In this document: positions 19,527 through 28,738 of the stretch, in pieces
How positions within the stretch are numbered: the first letter of the stretch is position 1
How the letters are laid out: each line of letters opens with the position of its first letter
NCBI RefSeq assembly: GCF_003351745.1
Contig: NZ_CP031222.1
Span: forward strand, 1,718,207 to 1,782,206
DNA: 64,000 bases
Reading direction: 5' to 3'
Source of the DNA: Aquirhabdus parva
GTDB lineage: Bacteria > Pseudomonadota > Gammaproteobacteria > Pseudomonadales > Moraxellaceae
Notes under the pieces: generated by a model
The model's database searches: none
The model's input: the letters and a program-made list of their open reading frames with translations, nothing else
What the model was told of the DNA's origin: nothing
Program-made: the position numbers and the translations under genes

Positions 19527-21038
19527 ATGTCGCTACTCACAACCTCATCCCAAATGATTACGCTTTATGTCGATGGCGCATGTCGGGGTAATCCTGGTAA
19601 AGGCGGTTGGGGTGTTTATGTGGAGTATGCGGATGGCAAAAAAGCAGAGTTTTGTGGCGGAGAACCACATACCACCAATAATCGCATGGAGCTTATGGCT
19701 GCAATAGAAGGATTAGCGCGTACAGACCCTACGCTTGCGGCAACGGTATGGACAGACTCGAATTATGTTCAAAAAGGGATTAGCGAGTGGATCCATAATT
19801 GGAAGAAAAAAAACTGGAAGAAGAGTGATGGCGGTGCCGTCATCAATGCAGATTTATGGAAAATTCTCGACAAGCTCAGCCAAAATCGAAAAATAGACTG
19901 GCGCTGGATTAAAGGTCATGCGGGACATGCTGGCAATGAAAAAGCAGATCAACTGGCAAATCAGGGCTTAGAAACTCAAGGACCGTCTATAGCATTAGCC
20001 AATGATAAAAAACAGACACTTGCCGCACATATGGATTCTCCTGAAGATAAGCCACTTATCATTAAAGCCAAAAATACCGAGTCAACTTCGCTGATGGATT
20101 TGTTATTGCCACCAGATGAGTTTGATGATTATCAAGAACCAAATTGGTTAAATGAAGAAGATCAAGATCTGTCAGAGTCATATGAACGTTTCGATGAAGC
20201 TGAAGAGACATTGGCAACCCAAGGTTCTTTGACACCTACCCTACCTGATGATGCTTATACCGAAGAGTCACAAGGGATAGTTCGCACTCACAATACAGCG
20301 CGATTAGATGCATTTACCAGTAGTGGTAAACGTCAGCTCATCTTAGATACAGAAACCACAGGTTTTGATCCCAAAACAGGCGATCGAATTGTCGAAATTG
20401 GCGTTATTGAGTTGATTAATCGCAAATTGACTGGAAACTCACTGCATGTTTATCTAAATCCGCAACGGTTAGTTGGTGAGTCGGAAAACATCCATGGTCT
20501 CAGCGATGCTTTTTTGAGTGATAAGCCTTTATTTGCTGATATCGCCGATGAGCTTGAGGCATTTTTGGTGGGTGCGGAAGTGATTGCTCATAATGCAAGC
20601 TTCGACATGCGCTTCTTGGAAGCCGAAATGGAAATGGCTGGGCGTCGGCCTCTTTCTGAGCAAATCACAGTCACTGATACATTGGCCATTGCGAAGCGCA
20701 AACATCCAGGGCAAAAAAACTCGCTGGATGCATTAGCTAAACGTTATGAAATCAAAGAGCGTGATCGTACCTTTCATGGCGCATTACTAGACGCTGAGAT
20801 TCTAGCGGACGTATATCTGCTGTTGACTGGTGGTCAAGTTACATTGGATATGGATACTCAGGAGGAACGCAGCAATCAAATCAATGAAAGCCGTCCGCGT
20901 ATTCAGCGTAAACTCGCTGTTGTAAAAGCCCATACAGACGAACTCAATCTTCATCAAGCATGGATAGCGGAAATGGATAGTGGTCGGGATGGCGCTATTT
21001 CTATTTGGCATAAATGGGAACAAAGTCAAACTTCATAG
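19527..21038 (+). CDS. dnaQ: Bifunctional ribonuclease HI / DNA polymerase III epsilon (DnaQ) fusion
   Basis: Two enzymes in one chain. Residues about 10-155 are RNase HI, which cuts RNA in RNA-DNA hybrids; catalytic residues are in LYVDGAC, NNRMELMAA, WTDSNYV and NEKADQLA. A disordered acidic linker (about 155-265) follows. Residues about 268-445 are the DnaQ 3'-5' proofreading exonuclease: DTETTGFD, HNASFDMRF and the catalytic His/Asp in RTFHGALLDAEILAD. The C-terminal tail resembles the polymerase alpha-binding tail of DnaQ. In E. coli the two genes are adjacent and divergent; the fusion is known in Acinetobacter. No frameshift is present. Confidence 0.94.
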   Translation: MSLLTTSSQMITLYVDGACRGNPGKGGWGVYVEYADGKKAEFCGGEPHTTNNRMELMAAIEGLARTDPTLAATVWTDSNYVQKGISEWIHNWKKKNWKKSDGGAVINADLWKILDKLSQNRKIDWRWIKGHAGHAGNEKADQLANQGLETQGPSIALANDKKQTLAAHMDSPEDKPLIIKAKNTESTSLMDLLLPPDEFDDYQEPNWLNEEDQDLSESYERFDEAEETLATQGSLTPTLPDDAYTEESQGIVRTHNTARLDAFTSSGKRQLILDTETTGFDPKTGDRIVEIGVIELINRKLTGNSLHVYLNPQRLVGESENIHGLSDAFLSDKPLFADIADELEAFLVGAEVIAHNASFDMRFLEAEMEMAGRRPLSEQITVTDTLAIAKRKHPGQKNSLDALAKRYEIKERDRTFHGALLDAEILADVYLLLTGGQVTLDMDTQEERSNQINESRPRIQRKLAVVKAHTDELNLHQAWIAEMDSGRDGAISIWHKWEQSQTS

Positions 21039-21293
21039 CATCATGGATACATCAAGCTGATGTCTAGAACGCGAATCAGTTGGCATTAATGGTTTCTCTT
21101 GATTAGCATGCTTATCGAAAGATGAATAAAAAGTGATTAAGCGATCAGCACATTTGGTTTATAGAATAACTTAATTTATGCTTAACCATATATTTCTATT
21201 CATATTTAGTGTTTAGTCATGAAACATGATTGAGTTAAATCAGTGATCGTGACATCATTGGATATAGCACGGATTCAACAACAGGAAAGGAAC

Positions 21294-22991
21294 ATGCCTG
21301 CATCACTCGTCTCAAATCCAAAATCATATTTTGATGTCCAGCACTTTGATATCTCTTCTCTTTATATTGTCAAATCGGAAATCAATGCATCCTTGAATCA
21401 GGTCGAGTCTGCATTAAGCTTATTTATTTCAGATCAAAGTGTCACTGTTGGCTTATTTGATGCGGCAGATGCGATGCATCAAGTCACGGGTATTCTCAAA
21501 TTGTTACGCATGGATGGCGCTATTGAGCTATCAGATGGAATCCGTTTGCTGTTGATTAATATTTCAGAGAATCCGGATACAACAGATGACAGCAAAATCA
21601 CTGCGCTCAGTGAAGGATTGATGACGCTAACCCGTTATCTTGAATTTGTATTGTTGAATGAAACGTTATCTGCCCAGTTGTTATTACCAATTACCAACCT
21701 AATCCGTAATTTATTAGGTCTTCCTTTCCTTTCGGAAGGTTATTATTTACAGCCTTACCTTGATGAGGATGCGATACAAAAAAATGCATCGGCTGCTACA
21801 ACATCCCCCCTTGCACTACAAGAAAATCAGAAACAAGTCATTAAAGACCAACTTGTACAAATGTTTCAAACAGGCCTACGGGCTGTGTTGCAAAAAAAAT
21901 CCCAAGCACGTGATTTTGCATTAATGCATAAAGCGACCACATTAATGACGTCTTTGAGCGTCCAACCAGAGGCGCTTTACTGGCAGGTTGCCGCTCAAGT
22001 GATTGCAACGCTTAAGCCGAGTAGCCTATTAACGGATAGTCGTAAACGTGTATTGATCCATATTGAGCGACGCATTACTCAGCAAAATACCCCCCTCACA
22101 CGCGATTCTATTGCGGACCTTCTCGCCATGACTGCGATTATGGATGATGCAAATCCACTATTGGCAAAATTTGGTTTAACTGATTTGGTGAAACCAGATC
22201 AAGAAACTCTAAATCATAAGCAGTTTCTATTTGGGCCTGACCAAGAGATGATTCATACGGTTAGTCAATTAGTACATCAAGATATTGCCAAAATTAAAGA
22301 GCTTGTGGATCTGATTGTGAATAATCAACAACCCGATGATGCTTTAAACACGTTGAGTAATTCTTTAAAGGAGCTTGGACAGACTTTGGAAGTACTCACT
22401 TTAAACTACGCTGGTAAAGGGCTCGTTGATCAAGCAAATCGGGTTAAAGAATGGGTAAGTCTTCCTGATGAAAACCAAATTAACGCATTGATGGATCATC
22501 TACTTGATAGTGAAAATGCCATTATTCTTATGGAACAGACCCATACTCCAGGGTTAGTCATGCTACCTTTTACAAATTTACGTATCTCGCTGCATCAGTT
22601 GGTCGATGCACGTAGCTTAATCGTTGCAGAAAGCAGAACAAGCTTAGCGGGTGCGATGGACGTTATTCTTTCATATCTCGATAACAATGCAGATGCGACG
22701 CAGATACAAAGTATTGCAGAGGCTTGTGAGTCTGTGAGTGGCGCCATGGCGTTTTTAAATGCACCACGCGGACAAGCTATTCTTCGTGCAGCGGCTCAAT
22801 ATGTGCACGAATCATTTGAAATCACACAACCCAGCCTGCAATCCATTGAGTATCTGACGGATGCTATAGCATGTGTTGATTACGTTCTGGAAGGCATGGA
22901 GAAGAAAAAACCAGCAGGTGAAAATCCTTACCATTTTGGTGAGCGCAGTTTGGCCAAATTAGGCTATCCTGTTGATCAAATTGCGGCTTAG
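21294..22991 (+). CDS. fimL: FimL-like type IV pilus / twitching regulator (ChpA N-terminal-like scaffold)
   Basis: 565 aa from the ATG at 21294, which is preceded by AGGAAAGGA; the reading frame reaches a GTG at 21243. The protein is all-helical and soluble. Residues about 20-85 (SLYIVKSEINASLNQVESAL, then MHQVTGILKLLRMDGAIELSDG) match the degenerate HPt-like repeat at the N-terminus of ChpA/PilL and in FimL; a second weaker repeat is near residues 315-375. There is no kinase, receiver or CheW domain, so it is not ChpA itself. In Pseudomonas FimL links Pil-Chp signalling to adenylate cyclase CyaB. Assignment rests on fold-level pattern and length. Confidence 0.65.
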   Translation: MPASLVSNPKSYFDVQHFDISSLYIVKSEINASLNQVESALSLFISDQSVTVGLFDAADAMHQVTGILKLLRMDGAIELSDGIRLLLINISENPDTTDDSKITALSEGLMTLTRYLEFVLLNETLSAQLLLPITNLIRNLLGLPFLSEGYYLQPYLDEDAIQKNASAATTSPLALQENQKQVIKDQLVQMFQTGLRAVLQKKSQARDFALMHKATTLMTSLSVQPEALYWQVAAQVIATLKPSSLLTDSRKRVLIHIERRITQQNTPLTRDSIADLLAMTAIMDDANPLLAKFGLTDLVKPDQETLNHKQFLFGPDQEMIHTVSQLVHQDIAKIKELVDLIVNNQQPDDALNTLSNSLKELGQTLEVLTLNYAGKGLVDQANRVKEWVSLPDENQINALMDHLLDSENAIILMEQTHTPGLVMLPFTNLRISLHQLVDARSLIVAESRTSLAGAMDVILSYLDNNADATQIQSIAEACESVSGAMAFLNAPRGQAILRAAAQYVHESFEITQPSLQSIEYLTDAIACVDYVLEGMEKKKPAGENPYHFGERSLAKLGYPVDQIAA

Positions 22992-23007
22992 AAGTTAAAG
23001 GATTACC

Positions 23008-23811
23008 GTGTTGAGTACTTTGCCACCAACTCAAACCAATAATTTTGACGTAAGAACCTACGGACTCCTCATTGATGGCAATGCAATTGCTGTCAATGAA
23101 GACGGGCAACTCCCTATCCTTTCAGAAAGCTATCCAACTGATATTGTTATTGCTGTGACAAGTGATGCCACTTTTGTAGCTAGGGCAATGGAGCCTGGAC
23201 AGGAGTTGGTGGGTTACCCGCTTACACCATTACGTCAGCTTCTGACCCGCTGGTCTACTGCTGAGTTTGAGCGAGCCTCACGTGGTATCCAATTATTAGA
23301 GTGGCGCCGGAATCATGGTTACTGTAGCCGCTGTGGCACAGCAACTGTTGCCCATGCCAATGAGTATGCAATGGTTTGTCCTAATTGTGAGTATACGCAG
23401 TACCCAAGATTACAGCCTTGCGTTATTGTTGCCATTACACGTAATGATTCTAGTCACCAACATAGTTTACTACTTGCGCGTTCATCCCGATCTAATATGC
23501 CGATGTTTAGTTTAATTGCTGGCTTTGTTGAGGTTGGAGAAACACTAGAACAAGCAGTCGCAAGAGAGGTTAAAGAAGAGGTGGGGCTTGATGTCAAAAA
23601 CATCAGCTACTTGGGTAGTCAACCTTGGCCATTCCCCTCCAATATTATGATTGGATTTCATGCAGAGTACGCAGGTGGTGAATTAGTCTTACAAGAGGAT
23701 GAAATTGCCGAAGCGGCATTCTATGCCTTCGATCAACTCCCTCTTGTTCCCCCCACTGGGTCTATTGCACACCGAATGATCCAGCAAATCATCAGTCAAT
23801 ATAATCATTAG
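23008..23811 (+). CDS. nudC: NAD(P)H pyrophosphatase / RNA decapping Nudix hydrolase NudC
   Basis: Hydrolyses NADH to NMNH and AMP and removes NAD caps from RNA. A four-cysteine zinc ribbon (CSRCG and CPNCE) precedes the Nudix domain. The Nudix box is GFVEVGETLEQAVAREVKEEVGL (matches GX5EX7REUXEEXGU), followed 17 residues later by SQPWPFP, the NudC-specific motif. 267 aa. The start is GTG at 23008 or TTG at 23011, with AAAGGA upstream. It follows the fimL-like gene by 16 bases and overlaps galE by four bases tail to tail. Confidence 0.95.
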   Translation: MLSTLPPTQTNNFDVRTYGLLIDGNAIAVNEDGQLPILSESYPTDIVIAVTSDATFVARAMEPGQELVGYPLTPLRQLLTRWSTAEFERASRGIQLLEWRRNHGYCSRCGTATVAHANEYAMVCPNCEYTQYPRLQPCVIVAITRNDSSHQHSLLLARSSRSNMPMFSLIAGFVEVGETLEQAVAREVKEEVGLDVKNISYLGSQPWPFPSNIMIGFHAEYAGGELVLQEDEIAEAAFYAFDQLPLVPPTGSIAHRMIQQIISQYNH

Positions 23812-24812
23812 TCGGCATTTAAACCTTGATAAAAGCGCCACATATCAATCGCCATATCATCTACCGTTCGCACAGCTTCCCACCCTAGTAACCGCTTGGC
23901 ATGTGTAACATCAGCATAAACACTTGCAGAATCACCCTGACGGCGCGGAACCACCTGATAAGGTAAATCATGCCCGACAGCTTTTGAAAAAGCATTAAGC
24001 ATCTGCATGACGGAGATCCCTTCCCCGCGGCCCAAATTTAATATTTCAAAAGCCTCAGTTTGCTCGGAGAGCCAAGTAATAGCTTGTGAATGACCACTAA
24101 TAAGATCCTGGACATGGATATAATCGCGCACTCCAGTACCATCAATGGTTGCGTAATCGTTGCCAAATACCTGTAGATAGGGACGCTCCGCTCTTGCGAC
24201 TTGAGCAATATAAGGCATTAAGTTATTTGGTATGCCATGCGGTATTTCACCAATCAAACCACTTTCATGAGCACCTGCAGGGTTAAAATACCGTAAAACT
24301 GCAATTCGCCAATTTCGTTCAGCGCGTGATAAGTCTTGTAAGATGAATTCGCACATCTGCTTACTACGACCATAGGGTGTGATCGGTGCTTGCTTTGCAT
24401 CCTCAGCAATCGGGAGTGACTCAGGTTCACCATAGACAGCGGCAGTTGAACTAAAAACAATAGTTTTAACGTTTGTAGATTTCATCACCTGTAAAAGCGA
24501 AATGAGACCATTAACATTATTATCATAATAATCTAAAGGCTGGGAAATTGACTCATTGACAGACTTTGATCCAGCAAAGTGCACGACACTGGTCACCGAA
24601 AATTTTTCAAATATTTGCTGCAACTGTTTTTTTGCTCTGACATCCATCTGAACAAATGGAATCTCACGCCCGACTAATTGTTTCAAGCGATGCAAGACCG
24701 AAATATTTGAATTTGAAAGGTTATCGAGCAAGACAACATCATGGCCCTCTTCAACGAGTCGTGCAGCCATATGCGAACCTAAATAACCAAGTCCGCCTGT
24801 GAGTAAAATCAT
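23808..24812 (-). CDS. galE: UDP-glucose 4-epimerase
   Basis: NAD-dependent interconversion of UDP-glucose and UDP-galactose, feeding galactose catabolism and surface polysaccharides. Rossmann motif TGGLGYLGSH at residues 5-14, catalytic Ser in SSTAAVYGEP and Tyr/Lys in TPYGRSK, then RYFNPAGAHESG and the NLGRGEGISVMQML segment. 334 aa. It is not in a gal operon or a capsule locus here; it stands alone between nudC and tusD. Confidence 0.94.
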   Translation of the reverse strand: MILLTGGLGYLGSHMAARLVEEGHDVVLLDNLSNSNISVLHRLKQLVGREIPFVQMDVRAKKQLQQIFEKFSVTSVVHFAGSKSVNESISQPLDYYDNNVNGLISLLQVMKSTNVKTIVFSSTAAVYGEPESLPIAEDAKQAPITPYGRSKQMCEFILQDLSRAERNWRIAVLRYFNPAGAHESGLIGEIPHGIPNNLMPYIAQVARAERPYLQVFGNDYATIDGTGVRDYIHVQDLISGHSQAITWLSEQTEAFEILNLGRGEGISVMQMLNAFSKAVGHDLPYQVVPRRQGDSASVYADVTHAKRLLGWEAVRTVDDMAIDMWRFYQGLNAD

Positions 24813-24834
24813 CTACTTTCCTTACGCAATATCT

Positions 24835-24865
24835 TTGACTATGAATTCTTGATAACTGCTATTAT
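24835..24865 (+). promoter_or_regulatory. Predicted sigma-70 promoter of tusDCBE
   Basis: TTGACT (24835-24840) and an extended -10, TGC TATTAT (TGn at 24857-24859, hexamer 24860-24865), separated by 19 bases. A start site near 24872 would lie downstream of the ATGs at 24864 and 24870, so it supports the TusD start at 24903. Confidence 0.55.
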
Positions 24866-24902
24866 GCCCATGAATTCAATCTTGCTAATCCTATACTTTT
24901 TT

Positions 24903-25274
24903 ATGAGCAGCGTCTTACTTTTATTGACAGAACCCATGACCTCTCCACTGGCATGGTATAGTGTCGAGCTAGCAAAATCACTACTTCAACAAGGCGCACA
25001 GGTTAAATTATTTTTCTACCAAGATGCTGCAAGCATTGCCAATCGCCTGAATTGGCGGCCAAGTGATGAACCTAATTTGGCGCAATTATGGCATCAACTT
25101 GATTTAGACTGTGCCGTTTGTGTTAGTGCTGCTTTACTCCGCGGTGTTACCGATAAAGATAATGCAACACGTCACCAGTTAGAAGGTGAAAACATTGCTG
25201 AAGGATTTCGTTTAGTGGGTTTGGGTGATCTTGCCGATTCAATGTTGCAGGTCGACCGCGTTATTCACCTTTAA
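24903..25274 (+). CDS. tusD: Sulfurtransferase TusD (DsrE family)
   Basis: Subunit of the TusBCD complex that accepts persulfide sulfur from TusA and passes it to TusE for 2-thiolation of tRNA wobble uridine. The conserved active-site Cys is in CAVCVSAALLRG near residue 80. The start MSSVLLLLTEPMTSPLAW (24903) gives the usual DsrE beta-strand beginning; longer frames up to a TTG at 24849 would place a promoter inside the gene. First gene of tusDCBE; tusC follows after 92 bases. Confidence 0.85.
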   Translation: MSSVLLLLTEPMTSPLAWYSVELAKSLLQQGAQVKLFFYQDAASIANRLNWRPSDEPNLAQLWHQLDLDCAVCVSAALLRGVTDKDNATRHQLEGENIAEGFRLVGLGDLADSMLQVDRVIHL

Positions 25275-25366
25275 TCTGATAAATTTACTGGCTTATTCTT
25301 TGCGAAAAGTAGTGTTATAAACCGCTCTATGCAGAGCATTTTTTATGCAGTACGTCCAATACTTAT

Positions 25367-25726
25367 ATGAAAACACTCCTCATCATCATTAGTCAGAGTC
25401 CACTTCAAGGACAATTACTACTAGAATCGCTTTCCGCAGTGATGGTGCTGGCGACGTATGGTATCCAAATTAAAATAGTGCTGACTGGTGATGGGATTGG
25501 CTTATTAAGAGTACCTCTCATTAACGAAGAAAATACGCTACACCCTTTTAAGTCTGCTCACGCCTTAATCGAAAGTTTTGAATTCTATGATTTACTTCCG
25601 ATATGGGTAGACCAAACCAACGCAGAACAACATCAATCAACACTCAGTGAGACCATGATCGAGTATGAACTCGTTGAATTAAACTCAGCAGTATTGGGAT
25701 CATATGACGGGGTGCTGAGATGGTAA
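25367..25726 (+). CDS. tusC: Sulfurtransferase complex subunit TusC (DsrF family)
   Basis: 119 aa, the DsrF-type partner in TusBCD. The fold pattern is a DsrE-like alternation: IIISQSPLQGQLLLESLSAVMVLATYG with a beta strand KIVLTGDGIGLL. The Gly-Asp-Gly after the strand and the ending with an acidic loop then SYDGVLRW are typical. It lacks a catalytic Cys, as is normal for TusC. It overlaps tusB by seven bases. Confidence 0.87.
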   Translation: MKTLLIIISQSPLQGQLLLESLSAVMVLATYGIQIKIVLTGDGIGLLRVPLINEENTLHPFKSAHALIESFEFYDLLPIWVDQTNAEQHQSTLSETMIEYELVELNSAVLGSYDGVLRW

Positions 25727-26058
25727 ATATCGTGCAAAATAATACAGAGACACTAAAAATAGAATCTTGCAATAATACTTTACATCTGCTCACTGCAGCC
25801 CCACGTTACTGGCCAGTACTATTGCCACAGCTTCAGTCGGTGTGGCAATGGGGTGATTTACTGCTTTTGATAGCAGAAGCGGCGCAGGGTTATCATTCGA
25901 TAAAATTAGCATCATTTGATCATACTGCAATTCTGCAGTCAGACATGCAACTGTTGGGTATCGCTCCAAACGATGCTAACCCCATACAAATTGTGACTAT
26001 AGATCAGTGGGCCGAATGGACCCTCGTATTTCAACGAACCTTGACATGGCGCTGTTAA
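25720..26058 (+). CDS. tusB: Sulfurtransferase complex subunit TusB (DsrH family)
   Basis: 112 aa. The DsrH hallmark LHLLTAAPRYWP is at residues 21-32, with WGDLLLLIAEAAQG after it and a final W. The start ATG overlaps the end of tusC, indicating coupling. It is a small structural subunit of the TusBCD hexamer and has no catalytic Cys. The N-terminal ~18 residues before LHLL are longer than usual for DsrH; a later start is not obvious, so the extension may be genuine. Confidence 0.84.
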   Translation: MVNIVQNNTETLKIESCNNTLHLLTAAPRYWPVLLPQLQSVWQWGDLLLLIAEAAQGYHSIKLASFDHTAILQSDMQLLGIAPNDANPIQIVTIDQWAEWTLVFQRTLTWRC

Positions 26059-26432
26059 ATCGAATGAAAGACAAAGGCATCTCAAAAGATCAATTGACCC
26101 AAGAACTGATATTGCCCATCGAAATACCTACAGTAGACTCAGATGGTCATTTAATCAATCACCTAGAATGGACACCCGAAGTTGCGCATTTGTTGGCAGC
26201 ACATGACGATCTTGTCTTGACGGAGGTACATTTACAGGTACTTTTCGCAATGCGGATTTTTTATCAACGATTTGAACATGCGCCAGCAACTCGCCCCTTG
26301 ATCAAGTTTTTGTTGCAATCAATCGGTCCTGAAATGACAAACGCTCATCTCATGGCACTCTTCAACACGGGCCTCGTTGCACGCACTCTGGCGCGTTTGT
26401 CTGGATTACCAAAACCAGCGAATTGCTTATAA
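26046..26432 (+). CDS. tusE: Sulfur relay protein TusE (DsrC family)
   Basis: Accepts sulfur from TusBCD and works with MnmA at the tRNA. Conserved DsrC features: DSDGHLINHLEWTPEVAHLLA, LQVLFAMRIFYQRFEHAPATRPL and the flexible C-terminal arm ending LSGLPKPANCL with the active-site Cys as penultimate residue; the second DsrC cysteine is absent, as in TusE. Start is uncertain: candidates are 26007 (GTG), 26016, 26046 and 26064 (ATG); 26046 overlaps tusB by 13 bases and avoids most of the excess N-terminus. Confidence 0.86.
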   Translation: MALLNRMKDKGISKDQLTQELILPIEIPTVDSDGHLINHLEWTPEVAHLLAAHDDLVLTEVHLQVLFAMRIFYQRFEHAPATRPLIKFLLQSIGPEMTNAHLMALFNTGLVARTLARLSGLPKPANCL

Positions 26433-26447
26433 GATTCACCCCATCAA

Positions 26448-26480
26448 GTTACATGTTATCTTTAACTAATAACATGTAAC
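26448..26480. terminator. 12-bp perfect hairpin between convergent tusE and tsaD
   Basis: Arms GTTACATGTTAT and ATAACATGTAAC with a 9-base loop, placed 15 bases after tusE and 26 bases before the tsaD stop. It lacks a clean T tract on either side but its site suggests a shared bidirectional terminator. Confidence 0.55.
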
Positions 26481-26506
26481 AATTATTATTCAATAATATT
26501 AGGGGA

Positions 26507-27523
26507 TTATTCTTGTCTCGGTATGTCGAGTTCTGTCATCGGCCAACGTGGTGTCGTCGTCACGGCAAGTTCATCATGCTGCCCGGCTTTTAGTCGTTGC
26601 CACCCAGCAAAAGCAATCATGGCACCATTATCAGTACAGAGGGCGGGTTCAGCGTAATAAACTTTTGCAGCAATCCGCTTGAGCTCCTCCTGTAATCGTG
26701 TTCTAAGCGCCTGATTTGCACTGACACCCCCTGCAATAACCAAGCGTTTAAGACCAGTTTGCTTAAGTGCACGAACACATTTTTTGACTAAGGTATCTAC
26801 CATCGCTTCTTGAAAACTCGCTGCCAAATCGGCATCGCGTCCTTGGCCTTCAATTTTTTTATATTGATTCAGAACAGCAGTTTTCATACCACTAAACGAG
26901 AAATCTAGACCTTGATGCAACATGGGGCGCGGTAAATTAAATGCTTGTGGGTCACCTGATTCAGCCAATTTCGCTACATTGGGTCCACCGGGGTATGGCA
27001 AGTTCATCATTTTTGCAACCTTGTCGAATGCCTCACCTGCTGCATCATCAATCGACTCACCCAATAATTCATATTGACCAATGCCATAGGCAGCCATAAG
27101 CTGACTATGCCCCCCTGACACAAGCAATGCAACAAAAGGAAACTCTGGGGGCGCCTCAGATAACAAAGGGGCTAACAAATGCCCTTCCATGTGGTGTACG
27201 CCGATCGCTGGAATGTCTAATGCAAAAGCCAGCGTACGCCCAAATAATGCGCCAGTCATCAGCGCACCCATGAGGCCAGGGCCTCGCGTAAATGCGATTG
27301 CATCAAGATCAGACTTCTTAGTTTGGGTTTGTGATAGAAGCGTTTCTAATAAAGGAATCATTTTGCGGACATGATCACGCGATGCCAGTTCGGGTACGAC
27401 ACCGCCATACTCAGCATGTAATGCGATTTGACTATGTAGAACTTGTCCAAGCAAACCTTTTTCGCTATCAAATAAAGCCAAACCGGTCTCATCACATGAT
27501 GTTTCCAAACCCAAAACCAGCAT
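26507..27523 (-). CDS. tsaD: tRNA N6-adenosine threonylcarbamoyltransferase TsaD
   Basis: Transfers threonylcarbamoyl from TC-AMP to A37 of ANN-decoding tRNAs, together with TsaB and TsaE. Metal-binding HxxxH is in [11 protein letters not shown]; other signatures are [12 protein letters not shown] at the N-terminus, [29 protein letters not shown] and [12 protein letters not shown]. The frame extends to 27685, but AAAGG eight bases before the ATG at 27523 and the family start [13 protein letters not shown] fix this start (338 aa). Divergent from rpsU, an arrangement conserved in gammaproteobacteria. Confidence 0.95.
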   Translation of the reverse strand: MLVLGLETSCDETGLALFDSEKGLLGQVLHSQIALHAEYGGVVPELASRDHVRKMIPLLETLLSQTQTKKSDLDAIAFTRGPGLMGALMTGALFGRTLAFALDIPAIGVHHMEGHLLAPLLSEAPPEFPFVALLVSGGHSQLMAAYGIGQYELLGESIDDAAGEAFDKVAKMMNLPYPGGPNVAKLAESGDPQAFNLPRPMLHQGLDFSFSGMKTAVLNQYKKIEGQGRDADLAASFQEAMVDTLVKKCVRALKQTGLKRLVIAGGVSANQALRTRLQEELKRIAAKVYYAEPALCTDNGAMIAFAGWQRLKAGQHDELAVTTTPRWPMTELDIPRQE

Positions 27524-27697
27524 AAAATCAACCTTTACAATAATCAGAAGACCACCTAAGGTGCGCATTATAGAGTTTTCATTGTGATTTAATGAAAAAA
27601 ATTTGCAAAAAACCTGTATATATCTACGTTTCATGGTTGTCACCCATAAAACTTCACGGTAGAATAGCCGCCTTCGTCTAACCAAGACGGATGTTTA

Positions 27698-27725
27698 TTG
27701 ATCACGGCGAAAATTGTGTTAAAAT
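27698..27725 (+). promoter_or_regulatory. Predicted sigma-70 promoter of rpsU
   Basis: TTGATC at 27698-27703, 16-base spacer, and TAAAAT at 27720-27725 with a TGT extended -10 just before it. It leaves a 5' leader of about 60 bases before rpsU. Confidence 0.6.
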
Positions 27726-27793
27726 GAGCATCTGTAGACCAACCGATATTGAATCACTGAACCTAAACTGAACAATAAGTTCGAGGAAGTTAC

Positions 27794-28009
27794 ATGCCAC
27801 AAGTTAAGCTTAAAGAAGGCGAACCAGTTGACGTCGCAATCCGCCGTTTCAAACGTTCATGCGAAAAAGCAGGCGTTTTGGCTGATGTACGTAAACGTGA
27901 GTTCTATGAAAAGCCGACTCAAGAGCGTAAACGTAAAAAAGCAGCGGCTGTGAAACGCCACGCTAAAAAACTGTCACGTGAATCTGTACGTACAACTCGC
28001 TTGTACTAA
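27794..28009 (+). CDS. rpsU: 30S ribosomal protein S21
   Basis: 71 aa, very basic. [21 protein letters not shown] and [14 protein letters not shown] are the S21 signature. S21 sits near the anti-Shine-Dalgarno end of 16S rRNA and takes part in initiation. GAGGAAG precedes the ATG. In many relatives rpsU leads rpsU-dnaG-rpoD; here a YqeY protein follows, and a terminator lies between. Confidence 0.97.
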   Translation: MPQVKLKEGEPVDVAIRRFKRSCEKAGVLADVRKREFYEKPTQERKRKKAAAVKRHAKKLSRESVRTTRLY

Positions 28010-28067
28010 GATGATTTTCACACATTGGTGAATTCATTAATGTGTCAGTAAATGCGTTATCAGATTT

Positions 28068-28102
28068 AAAGCCGAGCTCAATGTCTCGGCTTTTATCTTT
28101 TT
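28068..28102 (+). terminator. Rho-independent terminator after rpsU
   Basis: Stem AAAGCCGAG / CTCGGCTTT with an 8-base loop, followed by an interrupted T run (TTATCTTTTT). It lies 59 bases after rpsU and upstream of the YqeY gene. Confidence 0.88.
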
Positions 28103-28163
28103 AGCTACATGTTTAACGCCTCTTTTAAATTTATTGTCATTCCAAATAAGGATATTTCATTTC

Positions 28164-28613
28164 ATGTCCGAGCTAAAACTCCGTTTAACCGAATCAGTCA
28201 AGTCTGCAATGCGCGAGCGTTTATCTGATCGCTTATCCGTACTTCGTGGTGTACAAGCAGCAATCAAACAAATTGAAGTTGATACGCGCGAGGAGTTAGA
28301 TGATGCCCGTGTTTTAGCATTGCTGGAAAAACAACTCAAACAACGTAAAGAGTCCATTAGTGCATACACGAATGCAGGACGTGATGATCTTGCGCAAAAA
28401 GAGCAATTTGAACTGGAAGTGATCAGTGAGTTTTTGCCGGTTGCGATGACGAGTGAAGAACTTGAAGCACTCATTGCAAATGAAATCACTGCCCAAGGCG
28501 CAACCAGTATCCGTGATATGGGAAAAGTTATGAATGCACTGCGGCCTTTGATAGCTGGTCGTGCTGATGCTAGTGATGTCTCTGCGCGTATCAAAGCAAA
28601 ATTATCGGTTTAA
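28164..28613 (+). CDS. GatB/YqeY domain protein
   Basis: 149 aa from ATG 28164 (MSELKLRLTESVKSAMR); the longer frame from 28134 adds ten residues. It has the tail domain shared with GatB of the tRNA-dependent amidotransferase: LSVLRGVQAAIKQIEVD, SISAYTNAGRDDLAQKEQFELEVISEFLP and the C-terminal GRADASDVSARIKAKL. Such stand-alone YqeY proteins are widespread next to rpsU; their function is not established, though tRNA interaction is suggested by the GatB relation. Confidence 0.9.
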   Translation: MSELKLRLTESVKSAMRERLSDRLSVLRGVQAAIKQIEVDTREELDDARVLALLEKQLKQRKESISAYTNAGRDDLAQKEQFELEVISEFLPVAMTSEELEALIANEITAQGATSIRDMGKVMNALRPLIAGRADASDVSARIKAKLSV

Positions 28614-28624
28614 TTGAAATATTG

Positions 28625-28671
28625 GGTATATTTGGTTGTTTTAAAACTTAATAAAAAAAGCCAAATATACC
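28625..28671. repeat. 11-bp inverted repeat between convergent YqeY gene and bepA
   Basis: Arms GGTATATTTGG and CCAAATATACC are 25 bases apart, with an A-rich loop. A smaller inverted repeat (AACTCT at 28696 and AGAGTT at 28719) follows. Probably a weak bidirectional terminator for the two converging genes. Confidence 0.45.
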
Positions 28672-28738
28672 TCAAATATTGATTGCAGACTTGCGAACTC
28701 TAAGGCTTTCCATTCTTCAGAGTTAATAATACCCAAAA

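Noticed and set aside
28157-28594. 145-codon minus-strand frame opposite the YqeY gene
   Set aside because: Ser-rich translation typical of the complement of an Ala/Glu-rich gene; fully contained in it.
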